DNA of 64,000 nucleotides. Origin: Mycolicibacterium llatzerense (lineage in GTDB: Bacteria; Actinomycetota; Actinomycetes; Mycobacteriales; Mycobacteriaceae). Below the pieces are notes generated by a model. That model worked only from the letters and a program-made list of their open reading frames with translations. It did no database searches and was not told the origin of the DNA. The translations under genes and the position numbers were made by a program. Positions 17,096 through 25,443 of the stretch are shown in pieces. How positions within the stretch are numbered: position 1 is the first letter of the stretch; every line of letters starts with the position of its first letter. The DNA lies in the NCBI RefSeq assembly GCF_000878195.1, contig NZ_JXST01000016.1, positions 62,001 to 126,000 on the forward strand. The letters are read 5' to 3'.

Positions 17096-17099
17096 CGGC

Positions 17100-18518
17100 A
17101 TGAACGCCCGTTTGGGTCAACTCGGCAATCTTAAATCATCGGCCGGGATTCTGGCTGGGATCATGGGCTTGGTCTGGTTGGCGACGTCTTTCGGCCAGCT
17201 CACTTTGTTGGGCATTGTCGCTATTGCCGCACTGGTCGCCGGCATCTATGTCGGTTTGCGGCATCCACTGTGGTTCTTGTACGGATTGGCGCTCGTCACC
17301 GGTGCTCTGCCATTCGGGTATTTCCCTGGCGTTCACGTCCCCTTATATCTGCCGTTCGCATTCGGTGCAGTGGTCGCGTTGTTCGTGCATCCCCGACTGG
17401 CCCGCCCGATTCACCCGATGGAATGGTCGATCATCGCTCTGGTGCTGACCTCGATCGCCTCCGTCGCGGTAACCGGCGTCGGCATGGGTGACGTCATCCA
17501 GATCGTCCGCTGGTCCGTCGTGACCCTCGTCGCGATCGCACTGAGCAGCCTGACCACCGAGCATCTGGAGAAATTCGGCCGGATATTCGTCTACGGGACG
17601 TTGTTCAACGCCGTATTCGGCTTGTACATCGTGGCTTTCGACCCCAATCAGACCTCGTTCCGATACCTGCGAGTCTTCGGCTATGCCGCGGAATACACGG
17701 CCACCCGTTTCGCCTTCACCGACGGCGGCATGGCCCGCTCCATGCGACTCGGCGGCACGTCGGTCGATCCCAATGCCGAAGGCATCGCGCTCGTGGTCGC
17801 GATCGCCGTCGCCCTGGTCGTATTTGCCGGCTGGCAGCGCATCGCGATCACCGGCATCTTCGCGGTCGCGTTGCTGCTCACGCTGAGTCGGGCCGGCATG
17901 TTCACCGTCGTCGCCGGGACGCTGCTGGTGCTGGCCTTCCACACCATGCGGTCGAAGGATCGCGCGCTCGCCATCGCCGCCATGGTGGCCGCCCTGGGCC
18001 TCGCGGCGGCGATACCCGAAGTGCGCACCAGGTTCATGCATTCCTTCAGCAGTGACGACGTCGGCTCCACTTCACGAATTGATGCCATCCGCGAATTCCC
18101 CGATACCATGGCCGGCTACTGGTTGTTCGGAAAAGGCTGGAACCGACTCGAATTCCGGGACGGCAACTATGCGTTCGTGCTGAACCACGTGTCGAACGCG
18201 CCATTGCTGACGATTTACCGCGGCGGCATCTTCACCGGCCTGGCGTTCTTTGCGATCATGCTGATCGGTTGCATCATGAGCTACCGGGCCATCCGCTCCA
18301 ATTCATTTCCGTGGGCGGTGTATGGCGGCATCTTCATCGGATTCTGCGTTGTCGCGCTCCAACTCGATCACCCGGTGGTCGGTATCCCGCCGGCCACCCT
18401 CAAATTCTCGATTTTGCTGGCATTCCTGGTGCATATAGACCGAGAACGCCGAGAAGAGATACGGCTGCGACACGCCCAAGCAGATTCACAGCAAATGCCC
18501 ATTACTGCTGCACACTGA
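17100..18518 (+). CDS. O-antigen polymerase/ligase-type membrane protein (Wzy-like)
   Basis: A 472-residue polytopic membrane protein of the O-antigen ligase/polymerase family, predicted to polymerise lipid-linked repeat units on the outer face of the membrane. About eleven to twelve helices are visible, with a long hydrophilic loop after about residue 310 (VRTRFMHSFSSDDVGSTSRIDAIREF, then YWLFGKGWNRLEFRDGNYAFVLNHVSNAPL) that corresponds to the Wzy_C-type periplasmic loop, where histidine and arginine residues are functionally important. ATG 17100 has no obvious Shine-Dalgarno sequence. It is transcribed divergently from the Wzz-ATPase gene and is followed 48 bases later by the glycoside hydrolase. 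Confidence 0.88.
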   Translation: MNARLGQLGNLKSSAGILAGIMGLVWLATSFGQLTLLGIVAIAALVAGIYVGLRHPLWFLYGLALVTGALPFGYFPGVHVPLYLPFAFGAVVALFVHPRLARPIHPMEWSIIALVLTSIASVAVTGVGMGDVIQIVRWSVVTLVAIALSSLTTEHLEKFGRIFVYGTLFNAVFGLYIVAFDPNQTSFRYLRVFGYAAEYTATRFAFTDGGMARSMRLGGTSVDPNAEGIALVVAIAVALVVFAGWQRIAITGIFAVALLLTLSRAGMFTVVAGTLLVLAFHTMRSKDRALAIAAMVAALGLAAAIPEVRTRFMHSFSSDDVGSTSRIDAIREFPDTMAGYWLFGKGWNRLEFRDGNYAFVLNHVSNAPLLTIYRGGIFTGLAFFAIMLIGCIMSYRAIRSNSFPWAVYGGIFIGFCVVALQLDHPVVGIPPATLKFSILLAFLVHIDRERREEIRLRHAQADSQQMPITAAH

Positions 18519-18566
18519 GTGCGCGTTTGCTCCCTGCGACGCACTTCATAGGTGAAGGGCGGTTGC

Positions 18567-20111
18567 ATGATGCCCGGGAAGCGCCCCACACGATCTGCCC
18601 GCCGCTTCACCAGCGTGGCGTCGACGATCGCCGGCACGATGGTGTGCACCCTCATCGCCCTGACCGGCATCCCGGGCGACACCCCGCAGCGGGTCAGGGT
18701 GGCCGAGCGGGCCAACGTCGTCACCCTGCCGACCACCATCGGTTTCGCGGACTCCGACATCTATGGCCTGTCACAGGACGACGTGAACCGGACGTTGACC
18801 CTGATGGCCAACAACCGGGTGAACACCATCAGGTTGATGATTCCGTGGGCCGGGGTCGAGCCGCTTCTGGGCCAGCTCGACTGGAGCCTGGTCGACAAGA
18901 CCGTGAATGCCGCTGCTGCCATGAACATGTCGATCATCGCGTTCGTCAACGCGACCCCGCCCTGGGCCATGTCGCAGGGCGGCCTGCCGCTGAGCAGCCG
19001 GCCGTCGGACCCCGACGCCTACGGGAACTTCATGACGAAGGTGGCCACCCGCTACAAGGGCAAGATCTCCGCGTACGAGATCTGGAACGAGCCGAACGCG
19101 GTGTTCTTCTACAGCCCGGCACCGGATCCCGCCGGCTACACCGACCTGCTGAAGGCGGCCTACCCACGGATCAAGGCCGTCGATCCGGACGCGACGGTGA
19201 TCGGCGGGGTCGTCGGCGCGGTGGTGGATTTCGGCTCGTGGTCCATCAACCCCGTGCGCTTCATCGCCGGGATGTACGCCGCGGGCGCCAAGGGGAACTT
19301 CGACGCGCTGTCGTTTCACCCGTACAACTACAACCTGAAGTTCTCCGACGGCATGCTGATCGCGAATTCGCCTGTCCTGCAATTGGTTCAGATGCGCCAG
19401 GTGATGATCGACAACGGCGACGAGGAAAAGCGGATCTGGGCCACCGAGTACGGCGAGCCCACCTCGGTGGTCAACGAAACCACCCAGGCCGCCTACCTGA
19501 AGGACATCTACACCAAGTGGCAGGAGATGCCCTACACGGGCCCGCTGATGGTGTACACCACGCGCGACCGGAAGACCGGAAGCAATCAGGCGGACGCCAC
19601 CGTCGGCCTCTACCGCAGCGACTGGACGCCGAAGCCCGCGGCGGCAGAACTGGCGGCGACCATCGCCGCCGGCGTGCCGAAATCACCGGAATTCCAGCGC
19701 TTTTCGCAGATCACCGACCCGGCACACGGTTCGGTCCTCAGCCCAGTGTTCAAGGCCACCAAGACGGTGTGGGCGCAGGTGCGCACGATCAACACGATCT
19801 ACGAGATGCCGAGCGGCTACGTGTCGTCGCCGCGCCCGGTGGCCGACGTTGCGATGGCGCGCAACTCAGTGCCTGCGAGCCTGTTCGTCAACGGCCAACA
19901 GGACTTCTCCGGGGGCAGCCAGTTCCGGGTGTGGTGGTCGCCCGAGACCGGTGCACACTGGGCCTCGAGCGCGTTCGCGCAGGCCTGGAAGCCGCAACTG
20001 GGGCTGGCCACCATCGACGAGCGCTACGTCAACGGCACCAACCGCGTCGACTTCCAGCACGGCTACATGGTCTGGGCGCCGTGGGTGGGCGTGAAGGTCT
20101 ACTACACCTGA
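18567..20111 (+). CDS. Secreted clan-A glycoside hydrolase with C-terminal LGFP-like repeats
   Basis: A 514-residue exported protein with an N-terminal signal/anchor (FTSVASTIAGTMVCTLIALTGI). Residues about 50-370 form a GH39/GH5-like TIM barrel: FADSDIYG, NTIRLMIPWAGVEP, FVNATPPWAM, the acid/base glutamate 175 in YEIWNEPN, SFHPYNYN, and the nucleophile glutamate 294 in WATEYGEP. From about residue 440 to the end, two sequence units (QDFSGGSQFRVWWSPETGAH, and VDFQHGYMVWAP) resemble LGFP repeats that anchor mycobacterial and corynebacterial proteins to the cell wall. ATG 18567 is preceded by GAAGGGCGG; a GTG at 18552 is possible. It probably cleaves or processes the polymer made by the locus. 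The 3' end overlaps a convergent glycosyltransferase gene. Confidence 0.85.
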   Translation: MMPGKRPTRSARRFTSVASTIAGTMVCTLIALTGIPGDTPQRVRVAERANVVTLPTTIGFADSDIYGLSQDDVNRTLTLMANNRVNTIRLMIPWAGVEPLLGQLDWSLVDKTVNAAAAMNMSIIAFVNATPPWAMSQGGLPLSSRPSDPDAYGNFMTKVATRYKGKISAYEIWNEPNAVFFYSPAPDPAGYTDLLKAAYPRIKAVDPDATVIGGVVGAVVDFGSWSINPVRFIAGMYAAGAKGNFDALSFHPYNYNLKFSDGMLIANSPVLQLVQMRQVMIDNGDEEKRIWATEYGEPTSVVNETTQAAYLKDIYTKWQEMPYTGPLMVYTTRDRKTGSNQADATVGLYRSDWTPKPAAAELAATIAAGVPKSPEFQRFSQITDPAHGSVLSPVFKATKTVWAQVRTINTIYEMPSGYVSSPRPVADVAMARNSVPASLFVNGQQDFSGGSQFRVWWSPETGAHWASSAFAQAWKPQLGLATIDERYVNGTNRVDFQHGYMVWAPWVGVKVYYT

Positions 20112-21244
20112 TTCTCGCCGCGCAGCAGGTCGGCCACCGCCCGGTGCGGCAACCGGTCCTGCCACCGCTGACGATTGATCTCGTACAGCTGGTTCCCGAG
20201 GTCGACCGCGGCCGGCACCTCGGTGAGCAGGCGGCGGCATTCGGCGATGAATGCGGCGTCGTCGTCCAACGGGCGCAAACCGAAGATCGGCCCGAGTGAT
20301 CCGATGGCAGCGGTGGTCGCCACCGCCGGCAGCCCGATCCGGATGGTGTCGAGCAGTTTGACCCGGACTCCCCCGCCGGTGCTGATCGGCGCGATCAGGG
20401 CACGGCAGGTGCCGAGGAACGCCCCGAGGTCGTCGACAAATCCGAGGTCGCGGACCCCGTCGGGGTAGACGGGGTCGGCCGCGCCGGGTTTCTTCGCCCC
20501 GATGATGCACAGTTCGGCGCCGGCGATACCCGCCGAAATCCGCGGCCACAGTACGAGGGCCCGCAGGAACCCCTCCTGGTTGGGTGGCCAGTCGCGGGTG
20601 CCCATGAACACCAGCCGTGGCGGGGACGCCGCGACGTCGACCTGCGTGCCCGGCGGCATCGTGATGTCCATGAAGCGGGCGTCGCGGACACCGTTGTCGC
20701 GGTAGTACCCGGCTTCCTCGGCGTCGTAGGTGCTGACGCCGTCGGCCGCGCGCGCGACGCGCAGTTCGTCGCGGATCAGCCGCGGCTCCTCGATGCGGCC
20801 GAGCGCGCCGCGGGAGGCCCGCCAGACCAGCGACTCGCTCACGTTCGTGTTGACGACGAGTCGCCTCTTGCCGAAATGCTTGCTGCGGAAGAAGGATTCG
20901 GCCATGTAGCTGTGTTCGGCGACGAACACGTCGGCGTCGCTGCGGTCGATGGCTCGGACCAGCTCGTCGGTGTCGAAGCGGACATGCACCAAGCTGCGCC
21001 GGCGCCGCAGGGCGTCGATGAGCAGCCGGTGCGGGCGCACGGCCGGCTTGTGCACCCGTTCCAGCGGCAGGCCGCCGGGAATCAGGTCGGCGGTCACGGT
21101 GCCGGGTTCGGGCGACAGGGCGATGGCCGACACCTCGAAAGAGTCGGCTGCCAGCTGCATGAGCATGCGGGCCAGCGCGACGTCACCGGTGTGTTCGAGC
21201 ACCGGGTCTTTCGACAGGATGAACGCGGCCTTCGGTGTGGTCAT
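20102..21244 (-). CDS. Glycosyltransferase, GT-B fold (group 1)
   Basis: A 380-residue cytoplasmic glycosyltransferase. The C-terminal half shows the nucleotide-sugar site of group 1 enzymes: RLVFMGTRDWPPNQEG, ELCIIGAKKPG, DLGFVDDLGAFLGTCRALIAPISTGGGVRVKLLDTIRIGLPAVAT. The N-terminal acceptor domain (ILSKDPVLEHTGDVALARML) is less typical. It should add one sugar to the lipid-linked repeat unit. It is the last gene of the 26591-20102 minus-strand run and overlaps the flippase gene by ATGA. Donor and acceptor are unknown. Confidence 0.82.
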   Translation of the reverse strand: MTTPKAAFILSKDPVLEHTGDVALARMLMQLAADSFEVSAIALSPEPGTVTADLIPGGLPLERVHKPAVRPHRLLIDALRRRRSLVHVRFDTDELVRAIDRSDADVFVAEHSYMAESFFRSKHFGKRRLVVNTNVSESLVWRASRGALGRIEEPRLIRDELRVARAADGVSTYDAEEAGYYRDNGVRDARFMDITMPPGTQVDVAASPPRLVFMGTRDWPPNQEGFLRALVLWPRISAGIAGAELCIIGAKKPGAADPVYPDGVRDLGFVDDLGAFLGTCRALIAPISTGGGVRVKLLDTIRIGLPAVATTAAIGSLGPIFGLRPLDDDAAFIAECRRLLTEVPAAVDLGNQLYEINRQRWQDRLPHRAVADLLRGENQV

Positions 21245-22407
21245 GATTCCTGGGGGTGATCGGACGGCTCGGCGGTCGGTACGGCATCGCGCGGCCGGTA
21301 CACGGCCCAGGTGAACCCGGCCAGCATGATGGCGTCGGCGACGGTGGCCGCGATGGCGGCGCCCACGGCGCCGAGCGGCGTCAACGTCGCGAGGGCGGCG
21401 ACCATGCCGAGCTTCACCGGCACCAGTCCGACCGCGATGGTGAGCCGGAAGACGTCGCGACGCTGCGTGTACAGGATCACCTGGAGCACGAAGATGCAGA
21501 TGCGCAGCGCGGCGAAGCCGCCCATGATCATCATGGTGGTGGCCAGCTGGGTGGGCGCCCCGAAGGCGAACAGGCAGGCGCCGATGATCAGCAGCAGCGA
21601 CCCGCCGAGTGCTGCCATCCGCAGGATGTTGCGCAGCGGTGGGGCCGCCGACAGGTCACCGCCACTCTCGCGCAGCGGCTCGTGGTAGGTCATGCCGAAG
21701 GACTGCCCGGCGGCCGCCACGGCCGCCGCCACCACCCACGCCAGCTGGTAGTAGCCGGCCGCCTTGGTGTCCACGAGGGTGCCGAGCAGCAGCACGTCGC
21801 CGCCCAGATACAGGGTGGTGCCGAGCATTTCACCGGTGAGCGCCGCGATCAACCGGGGCGGGCCGGGCGGTGCCGGCCGGTGACCGACGGCCAACTTGGC
21901 CCCGACCAACAGCGCCAGCACGTAGGGCGTGCAGTACAGCAGCGACGCGTGGGTGAGCGTCGGGTGCGCCGCCGTGTACAGGTACACCGCGCCGATGCCT
22001 GCGCTGGTGAACTGCCGCGCCGTGTCGAGCCGATACACCTTGTCCGGGTGTCCATCTCGCGCGGACTGGCTCTTCACCACGTTCATGGCGATCTCACCGC
22101 CGGCGACCATCAGGCCGAAGCCGATGACGTAGTTGAGGTCGAAGGTGGCCGCGCCGGCGGTGACCAGCCCCAGCGCGAGCAGGTAGCGCATGGTGCGTTC
22201 GCGAAGGAAGTGCTCTTCGGATTCCCGGATGGCCCGGACCGCGAAGGCGTTGTCGATGGTGTTGCCGACGATGCCGTTGAGGACCGTCGCCATGGCGTAC
22301 AAACCGTATTCGGAGACGCCGAGGCGCTGGACGATGATCAGCGTCCACAGCAGGCCCACCCCGCGACCGCCGTAGATCCAGATCAGGGAGATGAGCGTCT
22401 TCGCCAC
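21241..22407 (-). CDS. Wzx-like polysaccharide flippase
   Basis: A 388-residue integral membrane protein, probably about twelve helices, of the MOP/polysaccharide transporter type that moves lipid-linked repeat units across the membrane. Typical features are the N-terminal IYGGRGVGLLWTLIIVQRLGVSEYGLYAMATVLNGIV and the central TLYLGGDVLLLGTLVDTKAAGYYQLAWVVAAAVA, both characteristic of Wzx/RfbX proteins. It lies 31 bases after the glycosyltransferase at 22439 and overlaps the next glycosyltransferase by ATGA. Together with the Wzy-like and Wzz-like genes it completes a Wzx/Wzy pathway. Confidence 0.85.
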   Translation of the reverse strand: MAKTLISLIWIYGGRGVGLLWTLIIVQRLGVSEYGLYAMATVLNGIVGNTIDNAFAVRAIRESEEHFLRERTMRYLLALGLVTAGAATFDLNYVIGFGLMVAGGEIAMNVVKSQSARDGHPDKVYRLDTARQFTSAGIGAVYLYTAAHPTLTHASLLYCTPYVLALLVGAKLAVGHRPAPPGPPRLIAALTGEMLGTTLYLGGDVLLLGTLVDTKAAGYYQLAWVVAAAVAAAGQSFGMTYHEPLRESGGDLSAAPPLRNILRMAALGGSLLLIIGACLFAFGAPTQLATTMMIMGGFAALRICIFVLQVILYTQRRDVFRLTIAVGLVPVKLGMVAALATLTPLGAVGAAIAATVADAIMLAGFTWAVYRPRDAVPTAEPSDHPQES

Positions 22408-22438
22408 ATTTCGGCCGGGCGCTTCGGTGGCAGTCAGG

Positions 22439-23566
22439 TCACACGCTCACAGACGATCGGGACAGCAGGTCGGTCCACACCCGGCCGAAAGCCTCGGCGG
22501 TGCGCGGCCCGGAACAAGCTGCACGGTAGGCCTCGACGTGCCGGCCGAACTCGGCCAGCCGCTGATCGTCGTCGACCAGGGACACGATGGCCTCGGCCAA
22601 TGAGGCCGCGACCTGCTCGGCGTCCTTGTCGCCGATGGGGACCACGAGGGCACCGGTCCGCTCGTCCAGTTCGGCCAGCGCGCCGTAATCGGTGCACACC
22701 ACGGGCGTGCGGTACGCCATCGAGTGGGCCACCGAGCCGGACGCCGGGTAGGTCTCGGCGTAGAAATGCCGCTTGCCGTACGGAATCACCACTGCGCGCA
22801 CCGAATCGAAGAACGCATCCTCGGCAGCACCGTCGACCGGGCCCACGATCTCCACCCCGGGGCCACCGGTCAGCGCCTCGGTCCCCCGGCCCGCCACCCG
22901 GATCACGATGTCATCGGGCAACTGCCGGCGAATCCGCGCGATCTGCTCAAAACCCTTGCCCCGGTACACATGCCCGAAGAAACCGACCGCCTTCGGCCGC
23001 TCGGTCAGCGGACGCAACTGCGGCCGTTCGGAGATGATGTGCGGCACGGCGGCGACGTTGGAATCGGGGTACGTGGCCTTGATGGAGTCCGCGCCGATCT
23101 GACTCAACGCGACCATCGTCCGATCACCGTTGACCATGCCCTCGACCATCCGCGACACCGGACGCAACGGGTAGTGCAAGCCGTGCATGACGAGCCGGTG
23201 CTGGGCCACGAACCGCGTCCGCGCCGGCCACCAGATGCCCTGCGGCGGATCGTGAACCGTCGCCGTCACCGGCACCCCACGCAACCCGGCAATGGACCAG
23301 AACGCCGACACCGCACCGGCCGCCAGCTCCGCGTGCACCAACACCCGCCCCGGCTTCCCGGCGGCCACCATTTCGGCGACGGCGCGCCGGTGCCCCCGCA
23401 CCTGGGCCACTGTCTCGGCGCCGGGTCCCAGGGTGCGACGTTGCACGACCTCGCCGAACAGTGGCTGTACCGCGTTGACGAAGTTCTCGGCGTAGTCACC
23501 CACCGCCGTCTGGCCTTCGGCCGGCCCTACGTAGACCAGCCGGTACTCGCGTAGATCGACCGGCAT
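22439..23566 (-). CDS. Glycosyltransferase, duplicate copy A
   Basis: A 375-residue GT-B glycosyltransferase. The C-terminal domain has AVGFFGHVYRGKGFEQIARIRR, DIVIRVAGRG and the donor-site region FFDSVRAVVIPYGKRHFYAETYPASGSVAHSMAYRTPVVCTDYG. The chosen ATG at 23566 (MPVDLREYRLVYVGP) overlaps the acetyltransferase stop as TGATG; a longer open frame upstream is the acetyltransferase gene read in another frame. The protein is a close paralog of the one at 24298-25443, with DNA-level identity over long blocks. It belongs to the polysaccharide operon and probably adds a sugar to the repeat unit. Confidence 0.87.
   Translation of the reverse strand: MPVDLREYRLVYVGPAEGQTAVGDYAENFVNAVQPLFGEVVQRRTLGPGAETVAQVRGHRRAVAEMVAAGKPGRVLVHAELAAGAVSAFWSIAGLRGVPVTATVHDPPQGIWWPARTRFVAQHRLVMHGLHYPLRPVSRMVEGMVNGDRTMVALSQIGADSIKATYPDSNVAAVPHIISERPQLRPLTERPKAVGFFGHVYRGKGFEQIARIRRQLPDDIVIRVAGRGTEALTGGPGVEIVGPVDGAAEDAFFDSVRAVVIPYGKRHFYAETYPASGSVAHSMAYRTPVVCTDYGALAELDERTGALVVPIGDKDAEQVAASLAEAIVSLVDDDQRLAEFGRHVEAYRAACSGPRTAEAFGRVWTDLLSRSSVSV
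22724..23560 (-). repeat. Duplicated glycosyltransferase core (copy A of 22724-23560 / 24584-25419)
   Basis: The cores of the two neighbouring glycosyltransferase genes are nearly identical in DNA. Two stretches are exactly identical: 54 bases (22925-22978 and 24784-24837) and 62 bases (23295-23356 and 25154-25215). Between them, short divergent patches occur, and the gene ends differ much more. This indicates a recent tandem duplication with the acetyltransferase gene between the copies, or continuing gene conversion. Confidence 0.8.
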
Positions 23567-24282
23567 CAGCAGAACAGCGGCCGGTACTTTGCGCTGTAGC
23601 CCAAGGCATCCGGATTTCGCTTGGCGAACACTTTGGCGGGGTTGCCGCCGACCACGTCGAGCGGAGCCACATCTTTGACCACCAGCGCCTGTGCGGCGAC
23701 GACGGCGCCGCGGCCGATCAGGGCGGGCAGCACCATGGCCCGGCTGGCGATCCAGACGTAGTCCTCGATCACGGTCGGGATCGGGATCGGCAGGAAGTCC
23801 GGGTGATTGATGTCGTGACCACCACCGAGCAGGTGCACGTCGCTCGCGATGGTGACGTTGTCGCCGATCCACAGGCCGGCGCGCGCGTCGAGCAGGCACC
23901 GGAACCCGATGGTGGTGCCGTTGCCGATCGTCAGGAATTCGATATCGAGGATGGTGGTCCCGCGCATGATGGTCGACCACTCACCGATGGTGGCGCCGAA
24001 CAGCCGCAGGAAGCCCTGGCGGATGGCGTGCGACGGGATGTGCGTGATGAACATGTTGAACAGCAGTTCACCAATTCGGTTGCGCGCCTTGCGGCGAACA
24101 TCCATGGCCTGCATCTTGTAGTAAGTGACGCGACCGTCCTCGCCGAGCTCCCATTCCGGCTCGGGCGGCAATTTCAAAGTCGGCGCGGCCGCTTTCTTAC
24201 GTGCCACATCTGCCGGGTCTGCCGTTGCCGGCTCGCCAATCACGTTGTTCGCTCCCGTCGTCCCGGATTCCGAGTTAACCAC
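23566..24282 (-). CDS. Hexapeptide-repeat O-acetyltransferase
   Basis: A 238-residue left-handed beta-helix acyltransferase of the LbH/maltose-acetyltransferase type. The repeats run from about residue 90: LFGATIGEWSTIMRG, LTIGNGTTIGFRCLLDARAG, LWIGDNVTIASDVHLLGGGHDINHPD (with the catalytic-type histidine), VIEDYVWIASRAMVLPALIGRGAVVAAQALV, ending VVGGNPAKVFAKR. It should acetylate a sugar of the repeat unit using acetyl-CoA. The start is a GTG at 24282. It sits between the two duplicated glycosyltransferases and overlaps copy A by one base (TGATG). A clear paralog lies at 42553-43284. Confidence 0.88.
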   Translation of the reverse strand: MVNSESGTTGANNVIGEPATADPADVARKKAAAPTLKLPPEPEWELGEDGRVTYYKMQAMDVRRKARNRIGELLFNMFITHIPSHAIRQGFLRLFGATIGEWSTIMRGTTILDIEFLTIGNGTTIGFRCLLDARAGLWIGDNVTIASDVHLLGGGHDINHPDFLPIPIPTVIEDYVWIASRAMVLPALIGRGAVVAAQALVVKDVAPLDVVGGNPAKVFAKRNPDALGYSAKYRPLFC

Positions 24283-24297
24283 AGTGTTTCGGCCTCG

Positions 24298-25443
24298 TCA
24301 GTGCAGTCGGCCCTGGCGCGCCAGCATCTCCGACCACTTTGCGGCGTAGGCGGCGGCGACGTTCTCCGGCGAGCGTTCCTGACGGGTCCGGTCGGCGTTC
24401 ACCTCCAGTTGCTTGAGCCGGATTTCGTCATTGAGTAGCGATTCGATGGCCGCGGAGAAGCCGGCCGGCAGCGCCTTCGGGTCGTCGGAGTCCATGGGCA
24501 CGACGACCGCGCCGGTCTCGGTGCCGAATTCGGCCAGGGAGCCATAGTCGGTGCACACCACCGGTGTGCGGTAGGCCAGGGCGTGCGCCGCGACAGAGGA
24601 CGCGGGGTAGGTCTCGGCATAGAAATGCCGCTTGCCGTACGGAATCACCACGGCCCGCACCGAATCGAAGAACGCATCCTCGGCCGCACCGTCGACCGCA
24701 CCAACGATCTCCACGCCGGGGCCGCCCGGCAACGCCTCGGTCCCCCGGCCCGCCACCCGGATCACGATGTCGTCGGGCAACTCCCGGCGAATCCGCGCGA
24801 TCTGCTCAAAACCCTTGCCCCGGTACACATGCCCGAAAAACCCGACCGCCTTCGGCCGCTCGATCACCGGGCGGACCTTGGGCCGCTCGCAGACGAGATA
24901 GGGGGCGTACGCCACATCGGTCTTCGGATAGGTGTCACGAATGGACTGCGCGCCGATCTGGCTCAGCGCGAACAACGTCCGATCGCCATTGACCATGCCC
25001 TCGAGCATCCGCGACACCGGACGCAACGGGTAGTGCAGCCCATGCATCACCAGCTTGTGCCGTGCCACGAACTTCGTGCGCCCCGGCCACCAGATGCCCT
25101 GCGGCGGATCGTGCACCGTCGCCGTCACCGGCACCCCACGCAATCCCGCGATCGACCAGAACGCCGACACCGCACCGGCCGCCAGCTCCGCGTGCACCAA
25201 CACCCGCCCCGGCTTGCCGGCCGCAACCAGACCCGCCACCGCGCGCCGGTGCTGCAGGACTTCCCGCGCGCTGTCCGACCCCGGACCCAACGTGCGGTGC
25301 TCGACCAGCTCGCCGACGTGTGGCCGCAGCGCGCGGGTCAGGTTCTCGGCGTAGTCGCCGACCGCCGTCTCGTGATCCGCCGGCCCGACGTACACCAGGC
25401 GGTAGTCCTTCAGCGTGGCGACCGGGGTCGCGTCTGGCGCCAT
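24298..25443 (-). CDS. Glycosyltransferase, duplicate copy B
   Basis: A 381-residue GT-B glycosyltransferase closely related to copy A at 22439-23566. Shared segments include LVYVGPA, GKPGRVLVHAELAAG, DPPQGIWWPGR, MHGLHYPLRPVSRM and RAVVIPYGKRHFYAETYPASS; the N-terminus and the last 90 residues differ, which may reflect a different acceptor or donor. ATG 25443 overlaps the stop of the upstream glycosyltransferase by one base (TGATG). It precedes the acetyltransferase gene by 15 bases. Confidence 0.87.
   Translation of the reverse strand: MAPDATPVATLKDYRLVYVGPADHETAVGDYAENLTRALRPHVGELVEHRTLGPGSDSAREVLQHRRAVAGLVAAGKPGRVLVHAELAAGAVSAFWSIAGLRGVPVTATVHDPPQGIWWPGRTKFVARHKLVMHGLHYPLRPVSRMLEGMVNGDRTLFALSQIGAQSIRDTYPKTDVAYAPYLVCERPKVRPVIERPKAVGFFGHVYRGKGFEQIARIRRELPDDIVIRVAGRGTEALPGGPGVEIVGAVDGAAEDAFFDSVRAVVIPYGKRHFYAETYPASSVAAHALAYRTPVVCTDYGSLAEFGTETGAVVVPMDSDDPKALPAGFSAAIESLLNDEIRLKQLEVNADRTRQERSPENVAAAYAAKWSEMLARQGRLH

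Noticed and set aside
18269..20299. 676-codon plus-strand frame overlapping the glycoside hydrolase in another frame
   Set aside because: The +3 shadow of the hydrolase gene; the hydrolase frame has signal peptide and catalytic motifs.
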